Position numbers and translations under genes: made by a program. 64,000 nucleotides of DNA from Desulfuromusa sp. (GTDB lineage: Bacteria; Desulfobacterota; Desulfuromonadia; Desulfuromonadales; Geopsychrobacteraceae): assembly GCA_016744595.1 (NCBI GenBank), contig JADGEB010000020.1, positions 1 through 64,000 on the forward strand. Direction: 5' to 3'. Positions 19,027 to 27,524 of the stretch are shown piece after piece (the stretch's first letter is position 1; every line of letters begins with the position of its first letter). The notes beneath the pieces were generated by a model. The model worked only from the letters and a program-made list of their open reading frames with translations, was not told the origin of the DNA and did no database searches.

Positions 19027-19512
19027 ATGCCCAGTTTTGATATTGTTTCGAAGGTTGATTTTCAGGAAGTTGATAATGCTGTCAATCAGGCGATTAAGGA
19101 AATTTCCCAGCGTTATGACTTTAAAGGGACAACAAATGAAGTCACAGTGGATAAAGAGCACCTGAATATTCTTGCCGCCGATGATTATAAGCTGCAGGCA
19201 ATTAAAGATATCCTGATTGCCAAATTAGTACGCCGTAAGGTCTCTCCTAAATGTTTTAATTACGGCAAAGAGGAGTCAGCATCAGCTGGTGCGGTGCGGG
19301 TTAAAGCGACAATTGTCCAAGGGATCAGTAAAGAAAAAGGTAAGGAAATTGTTAAGCTGATAAAAGATACCAAACTGAAAGTACAAGCACAAATTATGGA
19401 CGATCAAGTTCGGGTAACTAGCAAGAAAATTGATGATTTGCAAGAAGTGATGCAGTTATTAAAAGGGAAAGACTTAGATATCGAACTTCAATTTGAAAAT
19501 ATGAGGTCTTAG
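19027..19512 (+). CDS. yajQ: YajQ family nucleotide-binding protein
   Basis: A 161-residue member of the YajQ/UPF0234 family. The N-terminal [20 protein letters not shown] and the RYDFKGT segment are diagnostic. Some members bind cyclic di-GMP and act with transcription factors; the general cellular role is not settled. The ATG at 19027 follows AAGGAGAAAAGTC. In a region with an HD-GYP phosphodiesterase, a c-di-GMP link is possible but unproven here. Confidence 0.93.
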   Translation: MPSFDIVSKVDFQEVDNAVNQAIKEISQRYDFKGTTNEVTVDKEHLNILAADDYKLQAIKDILIAKLVRRKVSPKCFNYGKEESASAGAVRVKATIVQGISKEKGKEIVKLIKDTKLKVQAQIMDDQVRVTSKKIDDLQEVMQLLKGKDLDIELQFENMRS

Positions 19513-19588
19513 AGCTAGGCCTGCGGCCACCTTCTTTCTTGGGGAGAAGGCTTAACAGAAGTTACGTTGCTAATCAGGAAATGAATAC

Positions 19589-20929
19589 GTGGATAAATTA
19601 AAAGTTAGTTTGGTCAGCCTTGGTTGCCCGAAAAATCTGGTTGATTCTGAGGTTATGCTTGGCCATTTACCGCTGGATCGTTATGAGATTATTCTCGATG
19701 AAAGTCAGGCCGATATTATTATTGTCAATACCTGTGCTTTCATCAACGATGCGAAGGAAGAATCGGTCGATACGATTCTGGAGGTGAGTGATTATAAAGA
19801 GCAGGGGAATTGTAAATTGCTGGTTGTTGCCGGTTGTCTGCCGCAACGTTACCAGGATGTTTTAAAGGAACAATTGCCAGAAGTTGATTTGTTTATAGGA
19901 ACCGCAGAAGGGGCACAAATTGTTGAGTTAATAGAGCAACAGTTACAAGATTCAGTTCCTACTCAGAAAATCGGCAACCCCGATTATCTATATGATCATG
20001 AAACACCCCGGGTCAATTCGTCACCAACCTACAGCAGTTATGTCAAGATTGCTGAAGGCTGTTCTAACCACTGTTCCTATTGTATTATCCCCCAATTACG
20101 CGGGAAACTTCGTTCACGGAGTATTACGTCAGTTGTACAGGAAGTTAACAATCTGGCAGGGCAAGGGGTAACTGAAATTATTTTGATCGCTCAGGATATT
20201 ACTGACTATGGGGCTGATCGTAATGATGGGGCAACACTTGAAAAATTATTAAAAGAGCTGGTTAAGGTGGATGGAATTGTCTGGATTCGACTTCTTTATG
20301 CTTATCCAGACGGTGTTTCATCTGAGCTAATTGAGCTGATTGCGACGGAAGAGAAAATTTGTAAGTATCTGGACTTGCCACTGCAACATATTGATGATCA
20401 GATCCTGACGCAAATGAACCGTCATCTGAATGAGCAACAAACCCGCGACTTGCTGCAACGCTTACGTGACAGAATTCCTGATCTGACTCTGCGCACATCA
20501 TTTATAGTTGGTTTTCCCGGTGAAACTCACGAACAGTTTGACAAGCTGCTTAAATATGTAGAAGAAGGTCATTTTGAACGGGTTGGAGTTTTTCACTATT
20601 CCCGTGAAGAGGGAACTGTGGCAGCAGCATTACCAGAACAGGTTCCGGCACGAACGAAAAAAAGTCGTTTGAAAAAACTGATGAAAGCTCAAGCTCGAGT
20701 TTCCTTCAACAAAAACCGCTCTCTGGTTGGTCATATAGAGCAGGTTCTGGTTGAAGGTTACAGTGAAGAGACTGACCTGTTATTGAAGGGACGTAGTGCC
20801 AGACAGGCTCCCGATATTGATGGACAATATCTGATTACCTCCGGGGTGGCCGATGTTGGTGAATATGTGCAGTTGAAGATTACCGATTCCTCCGAATATG
20901 ATCTGATCGGTGAAATCATCGAAGACTGA
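19589..20929 (+). CDS. rimO: Ribosomal protein S12 methylthiotransferase RimO
   Basis: A 446-residue radical-SAM enzyme that methylthiolates an aspartate of ribosomal protein S12. The N-terminal UPF0004 domain opens with [16 protein letters not shown] (first cluster Cys), with further Cys at NTCAF and AGCLPQ. The radical-SAM cluster motif is [12 protein letters not shown], and a TRAM domain ends the protein. The start is GTG (19589), preceded by AGGAA. Length and motifs favour RimO over MiaB. The stop codon coincides with the beginning of a long palindromic repeat. Confidence 0.95.
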   Translation: MDKLKVSLVSLGCPKNLVDSEVMLGHLPLDRYEIILDESQADIIIVNTCAFINDAKEESVDTILEVSDYKEQGNCKLLVVAGCLPQRYQDVLKEQLPEVDLFIGTAEGAQIVELIEQQLQDSVPTQKIGNPDYLYDHETPRVNSSPTYSSYVKIAEGCSNHCSYCIIPQLRGKLRSRSITSVVQEVNNLAGQGVTEIILIAQDITDYGADRNDGATLEKLLKELVKVDGIVWIRLLYAYPDGVSSELIELIATEEKICKYLDLPLQHIDDQILTQMNRHLNEQQTRDLLQRLRDRIPDLTLRTSFIVGFPGETHEQFDKLLKYVEEGHFERVGVFHYSREEGTVAAALPEQVPARTKKSRLKKLMKAQARVSFNKNRSLVGHIEQVLVEGYSEETDLLLKGRSARQAPDIDGQYLITSGVADVGEYVQLKITDSSEYDLIGEIIED

Positions 20930-21053
20930 TGGCGTCGCGGAAATTACGATCTCCAGCGTTGTGGCAATTTTTCATGACCTTGACATCCTTGTGAATGTCT
21001 TCGTCCCTGACAAATCACTACGCCTTGGGGGACGGAATTTTTGCTTAGCCATC
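20928..21053. repeat. Long imperfect palindromic intergenic repeat, copy 2
   Basis: A 126-base element starting in the rimO stop codon. It begins GATGGCGTCGCGGAAATT and ends with AATTTTTGCTTAGCCATC, which is an imperfect inverted copy of the beginning. The symmetry continues inward to the centre GACATCCTTGTGAATGTC, itself nearly palindromic. The transcript could fold into one long hairpin. It is close to identical in layout to the copy at 23122-23246. Confidence 0.8.
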
Positions 21054-21157
21054 GTGTTTTTAAGTTATTACTGGAATATCCCTTAGAAAGGTAAAGCTGA
21101 AGTTTAGAGCACGAATCTGCCTATTCTTTTGTGGGAGTGCCATATGGTGGTTGATCG

Positions 21158-21553
21158 ATGAAAGCTATTGGTTGGGTGGCAAGATTAACCCCTTTTGATT
21201 GTAAGCTGCTGATCGTTGTGACAGTTCTTGTTGCCCTCTCTTTTCTATTGCCACTAAGCCAGGGTGCTGGAGCCCGTGTCGTTGTCAGTTCTGATGACCG
21301 GATTGTTTTTGTTGCTCCTTTGGATAAAGATCAGCGAGTAGAATTAGATGGTCCCCTCGGAATAACTGTTTTGCAGATCAAAAATGGTGCGGCGCGGGTT
21401 ATCAGTTCTCCTTGCTCACAGAAAGTTTGCATTCACATGGGTGAAGCGAGACATACAGGGGATCTGCTTGCCTGTGTGCCAAATCAGTTGGTGATTACTA
21501 TCGAGGGAGACAGTGATGGAGAAGATGCGGAATATGACTTCATCAGCCGTTGA
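21158..21553 (+). CDS. NusG domain II-containing protein
   Basis: A 131-residue protein with one N-terminal membrane helix (about residues 17-36) and an extracytoplasmic NusG-II-type domain. The segment SSPCSQKVCIHMGEA with its paired cysteines and the following CVPNQLVI are typical of PF07009 proteins, whose function is not defined. It overlaps the next gene by 38 bases. Such genes commonly pair with Gx-transporter genes, as here, suggesting a shared membrane role. The start ATG at 21158 has only a weak upstream site. Confidence 0.8.
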   Translation: MKAIGWVARLTPFDCKLLIVVTVLVALSFLLPLSQGAGARVVVSSDDRIVFVAPLDKDQRVELDGPLGITVLQIKNGAARVISSPCSQKVCIHMGEARHTGDLLACVPNQLVITIEGDSDGEDAEYDFISR

Positions 21554-22127
21554 TCCTCTGGAGCTGGAACAGGTGCGTCGCAGGGTTTTTCTCGCTTTGT
21601 TTGTTGCTCTGGCTGTTGCTTTACATACGGTTGAAGTCTTATTGCCGAATCCGATACCTTGGTTTCGAATTGGACTGGCAAATATTCTTGCTCTGACGGC
21701 ACTATTTAGCTACGGCATCCAGGCTCTCTGGATTGTCAGCATTTCCAGAATTTTAATCGGTAGCTTGTTCTTGGGGAGTTTGTTCTCACCGGGTTTTCTA
21801 TTATCTCTGGGTGGTGGCATTGTTGCTAATATTCTTATGAGCTTTGGATACAGGCTCTGGCAAAACAAAATTGGTCCAGTGGGAGTTTCTGTACTTGGTG
21901 CATTAGGACATGTGACCGGACAGCTGCTGATTGCCTGGTTGGTTGTTATCCGTCACCCCTCTATCTGGATGTTATTGCCATTCTTTCTGCTCTTTGCCTT
22001 GATAAGTGGTATTGTTAATGGGCTTGCAGCCGACTATTTGCTCGGGTCACTGTATCGGCATTCTGCTTTTTCCGGGCTAAAATCAAACTACGAACAAAGT
22101 AAATATCCGATTAAGGAGGGAACATGA
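21516..22127 (+). CDS. Gx transporter family membrane protein (heptaprenyl diphosphate synthase component I-like)
   Basis: About 203 residues with five or six hydrophobic helices. The segments PNPIPWFRIGLANI and GGGIVANILMSF match the PF07456 family, historically named heptaprenyl diphosphate synthase component I but now regarded as ECF-type transporter-like S components. The substrate is unknown. The first ATG after GAGGGAG is at 21516. Its start lies inside the NusG-II gene and its stop overlaps the following gene by ATGA, so the three are translationally coupled. Confidence 0.8.
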   Translation: MEKMRNMTSSAVDPLELEQVRRRVFLALFVALAVALHTVEVLLPNPIPWFRIGLANILALTALFSYGIQALWIVSISRILIGSLFLGSLFSPGFLLSLGGGIVANILMSFGYRLWQNKIGPVGVSVLGALGHVTGQLLIAWLVVIRHPSIWMLLPFFLLFALISGIVNGLAADYLLGSLYRHSAFSGLKSNYEQSKYPIKEGT

Positions 22128-23119
22128 AAGTTATCTTGCCGGTTGCAGGAAAAGGAACACGCCTACGCCCCCATACTCACACAAAAGCAAAGTCTCTGGT
22201 CAATGTTGCTGGGAAAACTGTTCTTGAGCATATCATCGAACGTCTGCAAGTTATCGATGTTGATGAATATATTTTTATCATTGATGAAAATGGTCAGCAG
22301 ATCGACGATTTTATGAGTCAAAAATTCCCCGAATTGAAATGTAGTTATTATATTCAGAAGGAGCGCCTTGGCCCAGCCCACGCTGTTGCTCTGGCAGCCC
22401 CGTCAGTTCAAAGTGGTGACGACTTACTGGTTGTCTTTAACGATACTATTTTTGTTACTGATCTGACTGCGATACCAACACTTTGCAGTAACGCCGATGG
22501 CTTGATTTATTCAAAAGAGGTTGAAGATTATCAGCGTTTCGGAGTCAATGTTCTGGATGGTGATATCATTATTGATATGGTGGAAAAGCCCGACACTCCA
22601 ATTTCCCGCTTGGCTCAGGTTGGTCTCTATTACTTGAAAGATGGCGCTGGATTTATTGCAGCGATTGAGGCGACTGTTGCTGCTGGCGAAACGGTGAAGG
22701 GAGAATATTACCTCCCTTCCGTCTTTATGCGGATGATTGCTGCGGGACATAAATTCAAAGCACCCGAAATTGATGCATGGCTTGATTGCGGCAAGCCTGA
22801 AACCTTGTTGGAGACGAATCGCTTTTTACTCAAAGGTCGGCACCATCTCCATGGTGAAGTTCAGGATAGTGTTCTGATTGAACCGGTTCATATTGAGCAG
22901 GGTGCTGTCATTAAAAACTCAATTATTGGGCCGAATGTCTCTGTTGCCGCAGGAAGTGTGATTGAAAACAGTGTCATCAGTGACTCGATTATCAACACCG
23001 ACAATATTGTCAGTCATTTGATCCTTGAGCATTCACTGTTGGGGGATTCCGTTAACCTGATTGGTTCACCACGGCGGATGAATATCGGTGATCATTCACA
23101 TATTGTCATGGATCAGTAA
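22124..23119 (+). CDS. Sugar-phosphate nucleotidyltransferase with left-handed beta-helix tail
   Basis: A 331-residue enzyme. The N-terminal nucleotidyltransferase fold is shown by ILPVAGKGTRLRPHT and the pyrophosphorylase-type EKPDTP segment. The C-terminal part (about 245-320) carries hexapeptide-like repeats (GAVIKNSIIGPNVSVAAGS). It should form an NDP-sugar from a sugar-1-phosphate and NTP; which sugar and nucleotide cannot be read from the sequence, though glucose-1-phosphate thymidylyl/uridylyltransferases are nearest in style. TTAAGGAGGG precedes the ATG and the start overlaps the upstream stop. Confidence 0.87.
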   Translation: MKVILPVAGKGTRLRPHTHTKAKSLVNVAGKTVLEHIIERLQVIDVDEYIFIIDENGQQIDDFMSQKFPELKCSYYIQKERLGPAHAVALAAPSVQSGDDLLVVFNDTIFVTDLTAIPTLCSNADGLIYSKEVEDYQRFGVNVLDGDIIIDMVEKPDTPISRLAQVGLYYLKDGAGFIAAIEATVAAGETVKGEYYLPSVFMRMIAAGHKFKAPEIDAWLDCGKPETLLETNRFLLKGRHHLHGEVQDSVLIEPVHIEQGAVIKNSIIGPNVSVAAGSVIENSVISDSIINTDNIVSHLILEHSLLGDSVNLIGSPRRMNIGDHSHIVMDQ

Positions 23120-23121
23120 TT

Positions 23122-23246
23122 AATGGCATCGCGAAAAGTCCGCCTTCCAGCGTTGCAGCAATTTTCATGACCTCGACATCCTTGTGTATGTCTTCGTCCC
23201 TGAAAAATCACTACGTCTTGGGGGATGAAATTTTTGCTTAGCCATC
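23122..23246. repeat. Long imperfect palindromic intergenic repeat, copy 3
   Basis: A 125-base element that begins two bases after the upstream stop with AATGGCATCGCGAAAAGT and ends TTTTTGCTTAGCCATC. The centre is GACATCCTTGTGTATGTC. It shares most positions with the copy at 20928-21053, including the CTACGxCTTGGGGGA block, and like it starts at the end of a plus-strand gene. Confidence 0.8.
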
Positions 23247-23274
23247 TAGTTTTTTAGTATAGAAGAACATCAGG

Positions 23275-23315
23275 TTAATCTGGGGACATGTACTTGTTCC
23301 CTGCCCCCAGATTAA
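23275..23315. repeat. Perfect 11-base inverted repeat (REP-like hairpin)
   Basis: TTAATCTGGGG at 23275-23285 is exactly complementary to CCCCAGATTAA at 23305-23315, with a 19-base loop. No T-run follows on either strand, so it is not a typical terminator. A weaker imperfect palindrome continues to about 23388. It stands directly after the long repeat in the same gap. Confidence 0.6.
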
Positions 23316-23412
23316 AAAACACAGCTGCTCCGTAGCCCTAAACCACCGTAATAGCACCGATGGGCTTGGGCTTATTTCTGCTGTTGTAGGTTAGTATTAA
23401 TCAGGATAAAAG

Positions 23413-25005
23413 ATGAATTATCAGCAATATCTTCCATATCTTATCCCGCCACTACTTGGTGGGGTGATTGGTTATGTGACCAACTACATTGCTATCCGGA
23501 TGTTGTTTCGGCCATTACGCGCCTGGCATATCTTTGGAATCAGGGTGCCTCTGACTCCGGGGATTATTCCAGCCAAGCGGGGTGAGTTGGCGGTTAGAAT
23601 GGGAGAGATGGTTGGTGAACATCTGTTGACTGCGGATGATGTAGGGCGTGCTTTTGCGAAGGATTCTATCCAACGAGAACTGCGCCTGACCGTGACCGAT
23701 AAGCTGGGTTCTTTTTTAGATCGGGAGCTTGGATCTTTAGAATCTTTGGTTCCAAGCCATTTGCGACCACGCTTTCGTGAGATAATTGGACTTTTTCAGG
23801 CGAAAATAGTCAAGTTGATTTTTGACTACCTTCAGAGTGAACAATTTGAACGGAAATTTCATGATTACCTGCAGCTACAAGCGGAACAACTGTTGGCGCG
23901 GGATCTTGCCAGTTTTTTAACTCCAGAGAGCTACCAGGCAGCGCAGAAACATCTGGATGGTAAATACCGAGATTTTTTCCAATCACCCAGAACCGCTAGA
24001 ATGGTTGGAAACTATGTTGATCGTAAAACTGGGCAAGTGCTGGCAAGCGATTTGCCGCTGCGTGAGCTTTTGCCTGCTGATCTGGTCGAGTTACTGTTGA
24101 CGCAGTTAGAAAAAGAGATGCCCCCTCTGGTAGAAAAATTTGGCGGCATGCTTTACGACCCGACATTTCGTACCCGAATGGTAAAAAAAGGAAAGCAGGC
24201 AATCGATTCATTCCTTGATTCACTCGGTGGCTTGGCCGGACTCCTCAGCGGGTTTATGGATCTGAATAAAATTTACGACAAAGTTCCCGAGTTTCTCGAC
24301 AAGGCCGGGGATGAAATTGCTGACTGGCTGAAAGATGGGAAAACCCAGCAACAATTGGCAAAGCTATTGCGCGAAAGAGCCGATAGTTTGTTGGATCGTT
24401 CCTTAGCTAGTTATGTTGAAAAAATGCCCTATGAAAAAATTGAAGGGGTTCGTCAGTTTATCAAGGATCAAGTTGTTGTCACTGTCCAGTCTCGCAAAAC
24501 GATCGATACCGCCCTTATCTTGACAGAAGGAGCAGTTGATCGCCTCAAAGATCGTTCATTCGCTGAGTTGTTAAAGAGAACTCTCCCCGAAAATGGTTTG
24601 GAGCTGGGTCGAGAACAATTAACCGCAAAGCTCCTTGATGTTATTCGCTCACCTCAGGCACGGACAGCGCTGGAAACGATTCTGATTGAGCAAAGTAATC
24701 AATGGCTTTACCATAAACCGCTCGGGCTATTGTCTGCACGAATGCCAGGTGATTTACGTCAGGAGCTTGAAAGTGGAACTTGCCAGTTAATTGAAGAGAT
24801 GTTGAAAAAAGAAGCTCCCCGGTTGGTCGAAACCCTTAATGTCCGACGAATGGTCGAAGAAAAAGTCAACAGTCTCGATTTATTACAGGTCGAAGACTTA
24901 TTGATGGGAGTGATGAAAGAACAGTTCAAATATATTAATTTGTTCGGTGCCTTGCTTGGTTTCCTTATCGGTTTTGTTAATATTTTTGCGTTTCAACTGA
25001 TGTGA
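23413..25005 (+). CDS. DUF445 family membrane-associated protein
   Basis: A 530-residue DUF445 protein, similar in layout to the Bacillus YheB type. An N-terminal membrane helix begins at LIPPLLGGVIGYVTNYIAIR, followed by the family-typical PGIIPAKRGELA segment. A long, highly charged helical middle part follows, and a C-terminal helix (LLGFLIGFVNIFAF) ends the protein. The function of the family is unknown. The gene is monocistronic, set off upstream by two repeat elements. Confidence 0.88.
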   Translation: MNYQQYLPYLIPPLLGGVIGYVTNYIAIRMLFRPLRAWHIFGIRVPLTPGIIPAKRGELAVRMGEMVGEHLLTADDVGRAFAKDSIQRELRLTVTDKLGSFLDRELGSLESLVPSHLRPRFREIIGLFQAKIVKLIFDYLQSEQFERKFHDYLQLQAEQLLARDLASFLTPESYQAAQKHLDGKYRDFFQSPRTARMVGNYVDRKTGQVLASDLPLRELLPADLVELLLTQLEKEMPPLVEKFGGMLYDPTFRTRMVKKGKQAIDSFLDSLGGLAGLLSGFMDLNKIYDKVPEFLDKAGDEIADWLKDGKTQQQLAKLLRERADSLLDRSLASYVEKMPYEKIEGVRQFIKDQVVVTVQSRKTIDTALILTEGAVDRLKDRSFAELLKRTLPENGLELGREQLTAKLLDVIRSPQARTALETILIEQSNQWLYHKPLGLLSARMPGDLRQELESGTCQLIEEMLKKEAPRLVETLNVRRMVEEKVNSLDLLQVEDLLMGVMKEQFKYINLFGALLGFLIGFVNIFAFQLM

Positions 25006-25225
25006 TTTTTATTTTCTAAAATTTCTTTTTAGGGTGAGAAGGTAAGTATCATTGCCGGGTTGGATACATTTCAAAAATCAATAAAGATGTTATGACTTCT
25101 ATGTCCACTAACAGTTCAACGGTAACAGTTATTTGATTTGGTGAACATTTGCCGTTGAAAACCGTTGATAAGATCGATTGAAGCAAAAGATAAAGTATCT
25201 CACAATGAATGAATTGGAGCGAACA

Positions 25226-25693
25226 ATGGAAAAAGCAACTTTTGCTGGTGGGTGTTTCTGGGGAGTGGAAGAAGCATTTCGCACTTTGGATGGCGTGATT
25301 GAAACAACTGTTGGCTATATGGGTGGAACGACGGACAATCCAACTTATGAGATGGTTTGTACCGGTGAGACGGGTCATGCCGAGGTGGTTGATATCAATT
25401 TTGATCCGGCTATTATCAACTATAAACAATTGGTTGAGTATTTTTGGAGTATCCATAATCCAACCAGCCTGAATTTTCAGGGGGTAGATAGTGGAACTCA
25501 ATATCGAACCGCCATTTTTTATTACAGTGACGAACAATGCCAACAAGCTAAGGAATCAAAGGTGGCTTTTGCTGCTTCAGGGACATATGATATACCAGTT
25601 GTGACAGAAATTACTCTAGCAGGGTCATTTTGGCGAGCAGAAGAATATCATCAAAAGTACTTTGTAAAACAAAAACCCACTTTTATGTTGTAG
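25226..25693 (+). CDS. msrA: Peptide methionine sulfoxide reductase MsrA
   Basis: A 155-residue cytoplasmic repair enzyme reducing methionine-S-sulfoxide in proteins. The catalytic motif GGCFWGVEE is at the N terminus, encoded by an ordinary TGT Cys codon. GTQYRTAIF and the EYHQKY segment are also present. The ATG at 25226 follows TTGGAGC; two upstream in-frame codons give longer forms without matching family sequence. No C-terminal resolving Cys motif is evident, so recycling may use one of the internal cysteines or thioredoxin directly. Confidence 0.95.
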   Translation: MEKATFAGGCFWGVEEAFRTLDGVIETTVGYMGGTTDNPTYEMVCTGETGHAEVVDINFDPAIINYKQLVEYFWSIHNPTSLNFQGVDSGTQYRTAIFYYSDEQCQQAKESKVAFAASGTYDIPVVTEITLAGSFWRAEEYHQKYFVKQKPTFML

Positions 25694-25772
25694 ATAGTTT
25701 GGAGACAAACAGATTTTTCTCCGATCAATAAAACAAATACATTTTTCTCACCTGCTTCAGACGGGTGCCTTT

Positions 25773-26516
25773 TTGTTATTGCTGGCTGGCTGCTATCTTG
25801 GCTTAATACAGGGTGCAGAAAGCCTTGGTTACAACTGGCAGTGGAATAGAGTTACTCGTTATCTGTTCCAAAGTTCTGCTGATGGTTGGCAGTTTGGGCC
25901 ATTATTACAGGGCTTATGGCTGACGTTGGGGATCACCTTGGTCAGCCTGTGCCTGGCGATGACTATCGGACTGGTTTCTGCGTTGATGCGGCTTTCAACG
26001 AGCCCGATGGCACGAGGAATTTCGAGGGTCTATCTCGAGCTTATTCGGAACACTCCGCTACTCATACAAATCTTTATTATTTACTTTGTCTTTGCACCAA
26101 TTCTTGATTTAGGTCGATTTACATCAGCAGTTGTGGCTCTTAGTTTGTTTGAAGGTGCTTATGCCGCAGAAATTATTCGCGCTGGAATTTTAGCAATCCC
26201 TTCTGGGCAATGGGAGGCTTCTGCCTCGTTGGGGATGTCAAACGGACAGAGCTATCGCTATATTATTCTTCCTCAAGCTCTGCGGCAGATGATACCACCT
26301 TTGACCAGTCAAGGAATTTCACTGGTTAAGGATTCTGCTTTAGTTTCTACAATTGCAATCTATGATTTGACCATGCAGGGGCAGCAGATTATTGCTGAAA
26401 CATTTTTGACTTTTGAAATTTGGTTTGTGGTCGCACTAATCTATCTGGTTGTGACCATGATACTGTCAATTCTGGTAAAATACTTGGAATATCGACTTTC
26501 TGATCAAGTGAACTAG
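25773..26516 (+). CDS. Polar amino acid ABC transporter permease (first)
   Basis: A His/Glu/Gln/Arg-type permease of at least 247 residues. The conserved EAA loop is EASASLGMSNGQSYRYIILP, followed by the PPLTSQGISLVKDSALVS segment. A TTG at 25773 is the first standard start. However, the frame stays open to 25698, and translating from an ATT at 25713 adds LRSIKQIHFSHLLQTGAFL, which resembles the N terminus of the second permease (27525). GGAG stands eight bases before that ATT. The real start may therefore be AUU 25713. It lies in an operon with a binding protein and a second permease, but no ATPase gene. Confidence 0.88.
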   Translation: MLLLAGCYLGLIQGAESLGYNWQWNRVTRYLFQSSADGWQFGPLLQGLWLTLGITLVSLCLAMTIGLVSALMRLSTSPMARGISRVYLELIRNTPLLIQIFIIYFVFAPILDLGRFTSAVVALSLFEGAYAAEIIRAGILAIPSGQWEASASLGMSNGQSYRYIILPQALRQMIPPLTSQGISLVKDSALVSTIAIYDLTMQGQQIIAETFLTFEIWFVVALIYLVVTMILSILVKYLEYRLSDQVN

Positions 26517-26536
26517 TAATCTAACAGGAGAAGATT

Positions 26537-27361
26537 ATGAAAAAGCAGGTTGTTTTGGTTTTATTGTTGGTATTGACGGTTCTGGTTTCCCCGCTCTGGG
26601 CGGAAAATGTACGTCAGAATTTGATAAAAGAAGGGACTCTCGAACAGGTTATTTCCAAGAATAAACTGCGGATTGGGTTTTCAACCTTTGTTCCTTGGGC
26701 GATGAAAGATAAAAAAGGTGGTTACACCGGGTATGAAATTGAAGTGGCCAAACAATTGGCTGAAGATATGGGAGTTGAAGCTGTCTTTATCCCAACTAAG
26801 TGGTCGGGAATTATCCCGGCTCTGCTGACTGGCAAGTTTGACATTATTATTGGTGGAATGGGAATTACTCCAGGGCGGAACCTTAAAGTCAATTTCAGTG
26901 ATCCCTATGAGTTTTCCGGCATGTCAATTGTCGCAAGTAGCAAGCTTGCTGCCGGAAGTGCTGGTCTGGAAGCATTCAATAAGCCTGATGTGACGATAGT
27001 TGCAAGAATTGGAACAACCGCTGCCACGGCGGCAAAAAAGTATCTGCCAAAAGCTAAACTTCGTTTGTTTGATGATGAAGGGCAGGCGCTTCAAGAAGTT
27101 CTTAACAAGCGTGCTGCTGCAATGGTTTCGTCACAGCCATTTCCTGAATTTCAGGCTCTGAAATACTCTGGTAAACTATTTTTACCGTTGGCAGGCAAAA
27201 CTTTTACGAAAGAACCAATCGGGTTTGCCATTCGCAAAGGGGATATTGATTTTCTGAATTTTCTGAATAATTGGATTCGGGTAAAAAATGCAGATGGTTG
27301 GTTACAAGACCACTACAATTACTGGTTTACCACGCAGGATTGGAAAAGCCAGGTCGAGTGA
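26537..27361 (+). CDS. Amino acid ABC transporter substrate-binding protein
   Basis: A 274-residue periplasmic binding protein of solute-binding family 3. A signal peptide (cleaved near LWAEN) precedes the family signature GYTGYEIEVAKQLAEDMG-like segment, then PALLTGKFDIIIGGMGIT and the GTTAATAAKKY hinge. It captures a polar amino acid for the two permeases that flank it. AGGAGAAG stands before the ATG. The binding preference cannot be deduced from the sequence by eye. Confidence 0.92.
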   Translation: MKKQVVLVLLLVLTVLVSPLWAENVRQNLIKEGTLEQVISKNKLRIGFSTFVPWAMKDKKGGYTGYEIEVAKQLAEDMGVEAVFIPTKWSGIIPALLTGKFDIIIGGMGITPGRNLKVNFSDPYEFSGMSIVASSKLAAGSAGLEAFNKPDVTIVARIGTTAATAAKKYLPKAKLRLFDDEGQALQEVLNKRAAAMVSSQPFPEFQALKYSGKLFLPLAGKTFTKEPIGFAIRKGDIDFLNFLNNWIRVKNADGWLQDHYNYWFTTQDWKSQVE

Positions 27362-27429
27362 TCTGGTTATCATAAAATCAGTCAGAAGTGTCCGGTTAGA
27401 AAATTGTATGTGCTGAATCTATTGTAATA

Positions 27430-27504
27430 AATCCTCTCCCTCTCCCTTTGTCAAAGGGGGAGGGTTAAATCCCCTTCTTTGGCAAAGAGGGGCTGGGGAG
27501 ATTT
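27430..27504. repeat. C/G-rich double-hairpin intergenic repeat
   Basis: The gap between the binding protein and second permease holds two adjacent hairpins: CCCTCTCCCTTTG/CAAAGGGGGAGGG and CCCCTTCTTTG/CAAAGAGGGG. The outer ends AAATCCTC-like and GAGATTT are also complementary. This kind of CTCTCCCT-rich element is widespread between genes in many Proteobacteria. Within an operon it may act on mRNA stability and the relative levels of the flanking genes. Confidence 0.65.
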
Positions 27505-27524
27505 GAAAACGAGGAGCTTAACCT

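Noticed and set aside
23319-23388. A structured RNA or riboswitch ahead of the DUF445 gene
   Set aside because: The palindrome is too imperfect and matches no riboswitch consensus I know; kept only as part of the hairpin-block observation.
25226-25693. Selenocysteine version of MsrA
   Set aside because: The catalytic residue is encoded by TGT, not TGA.
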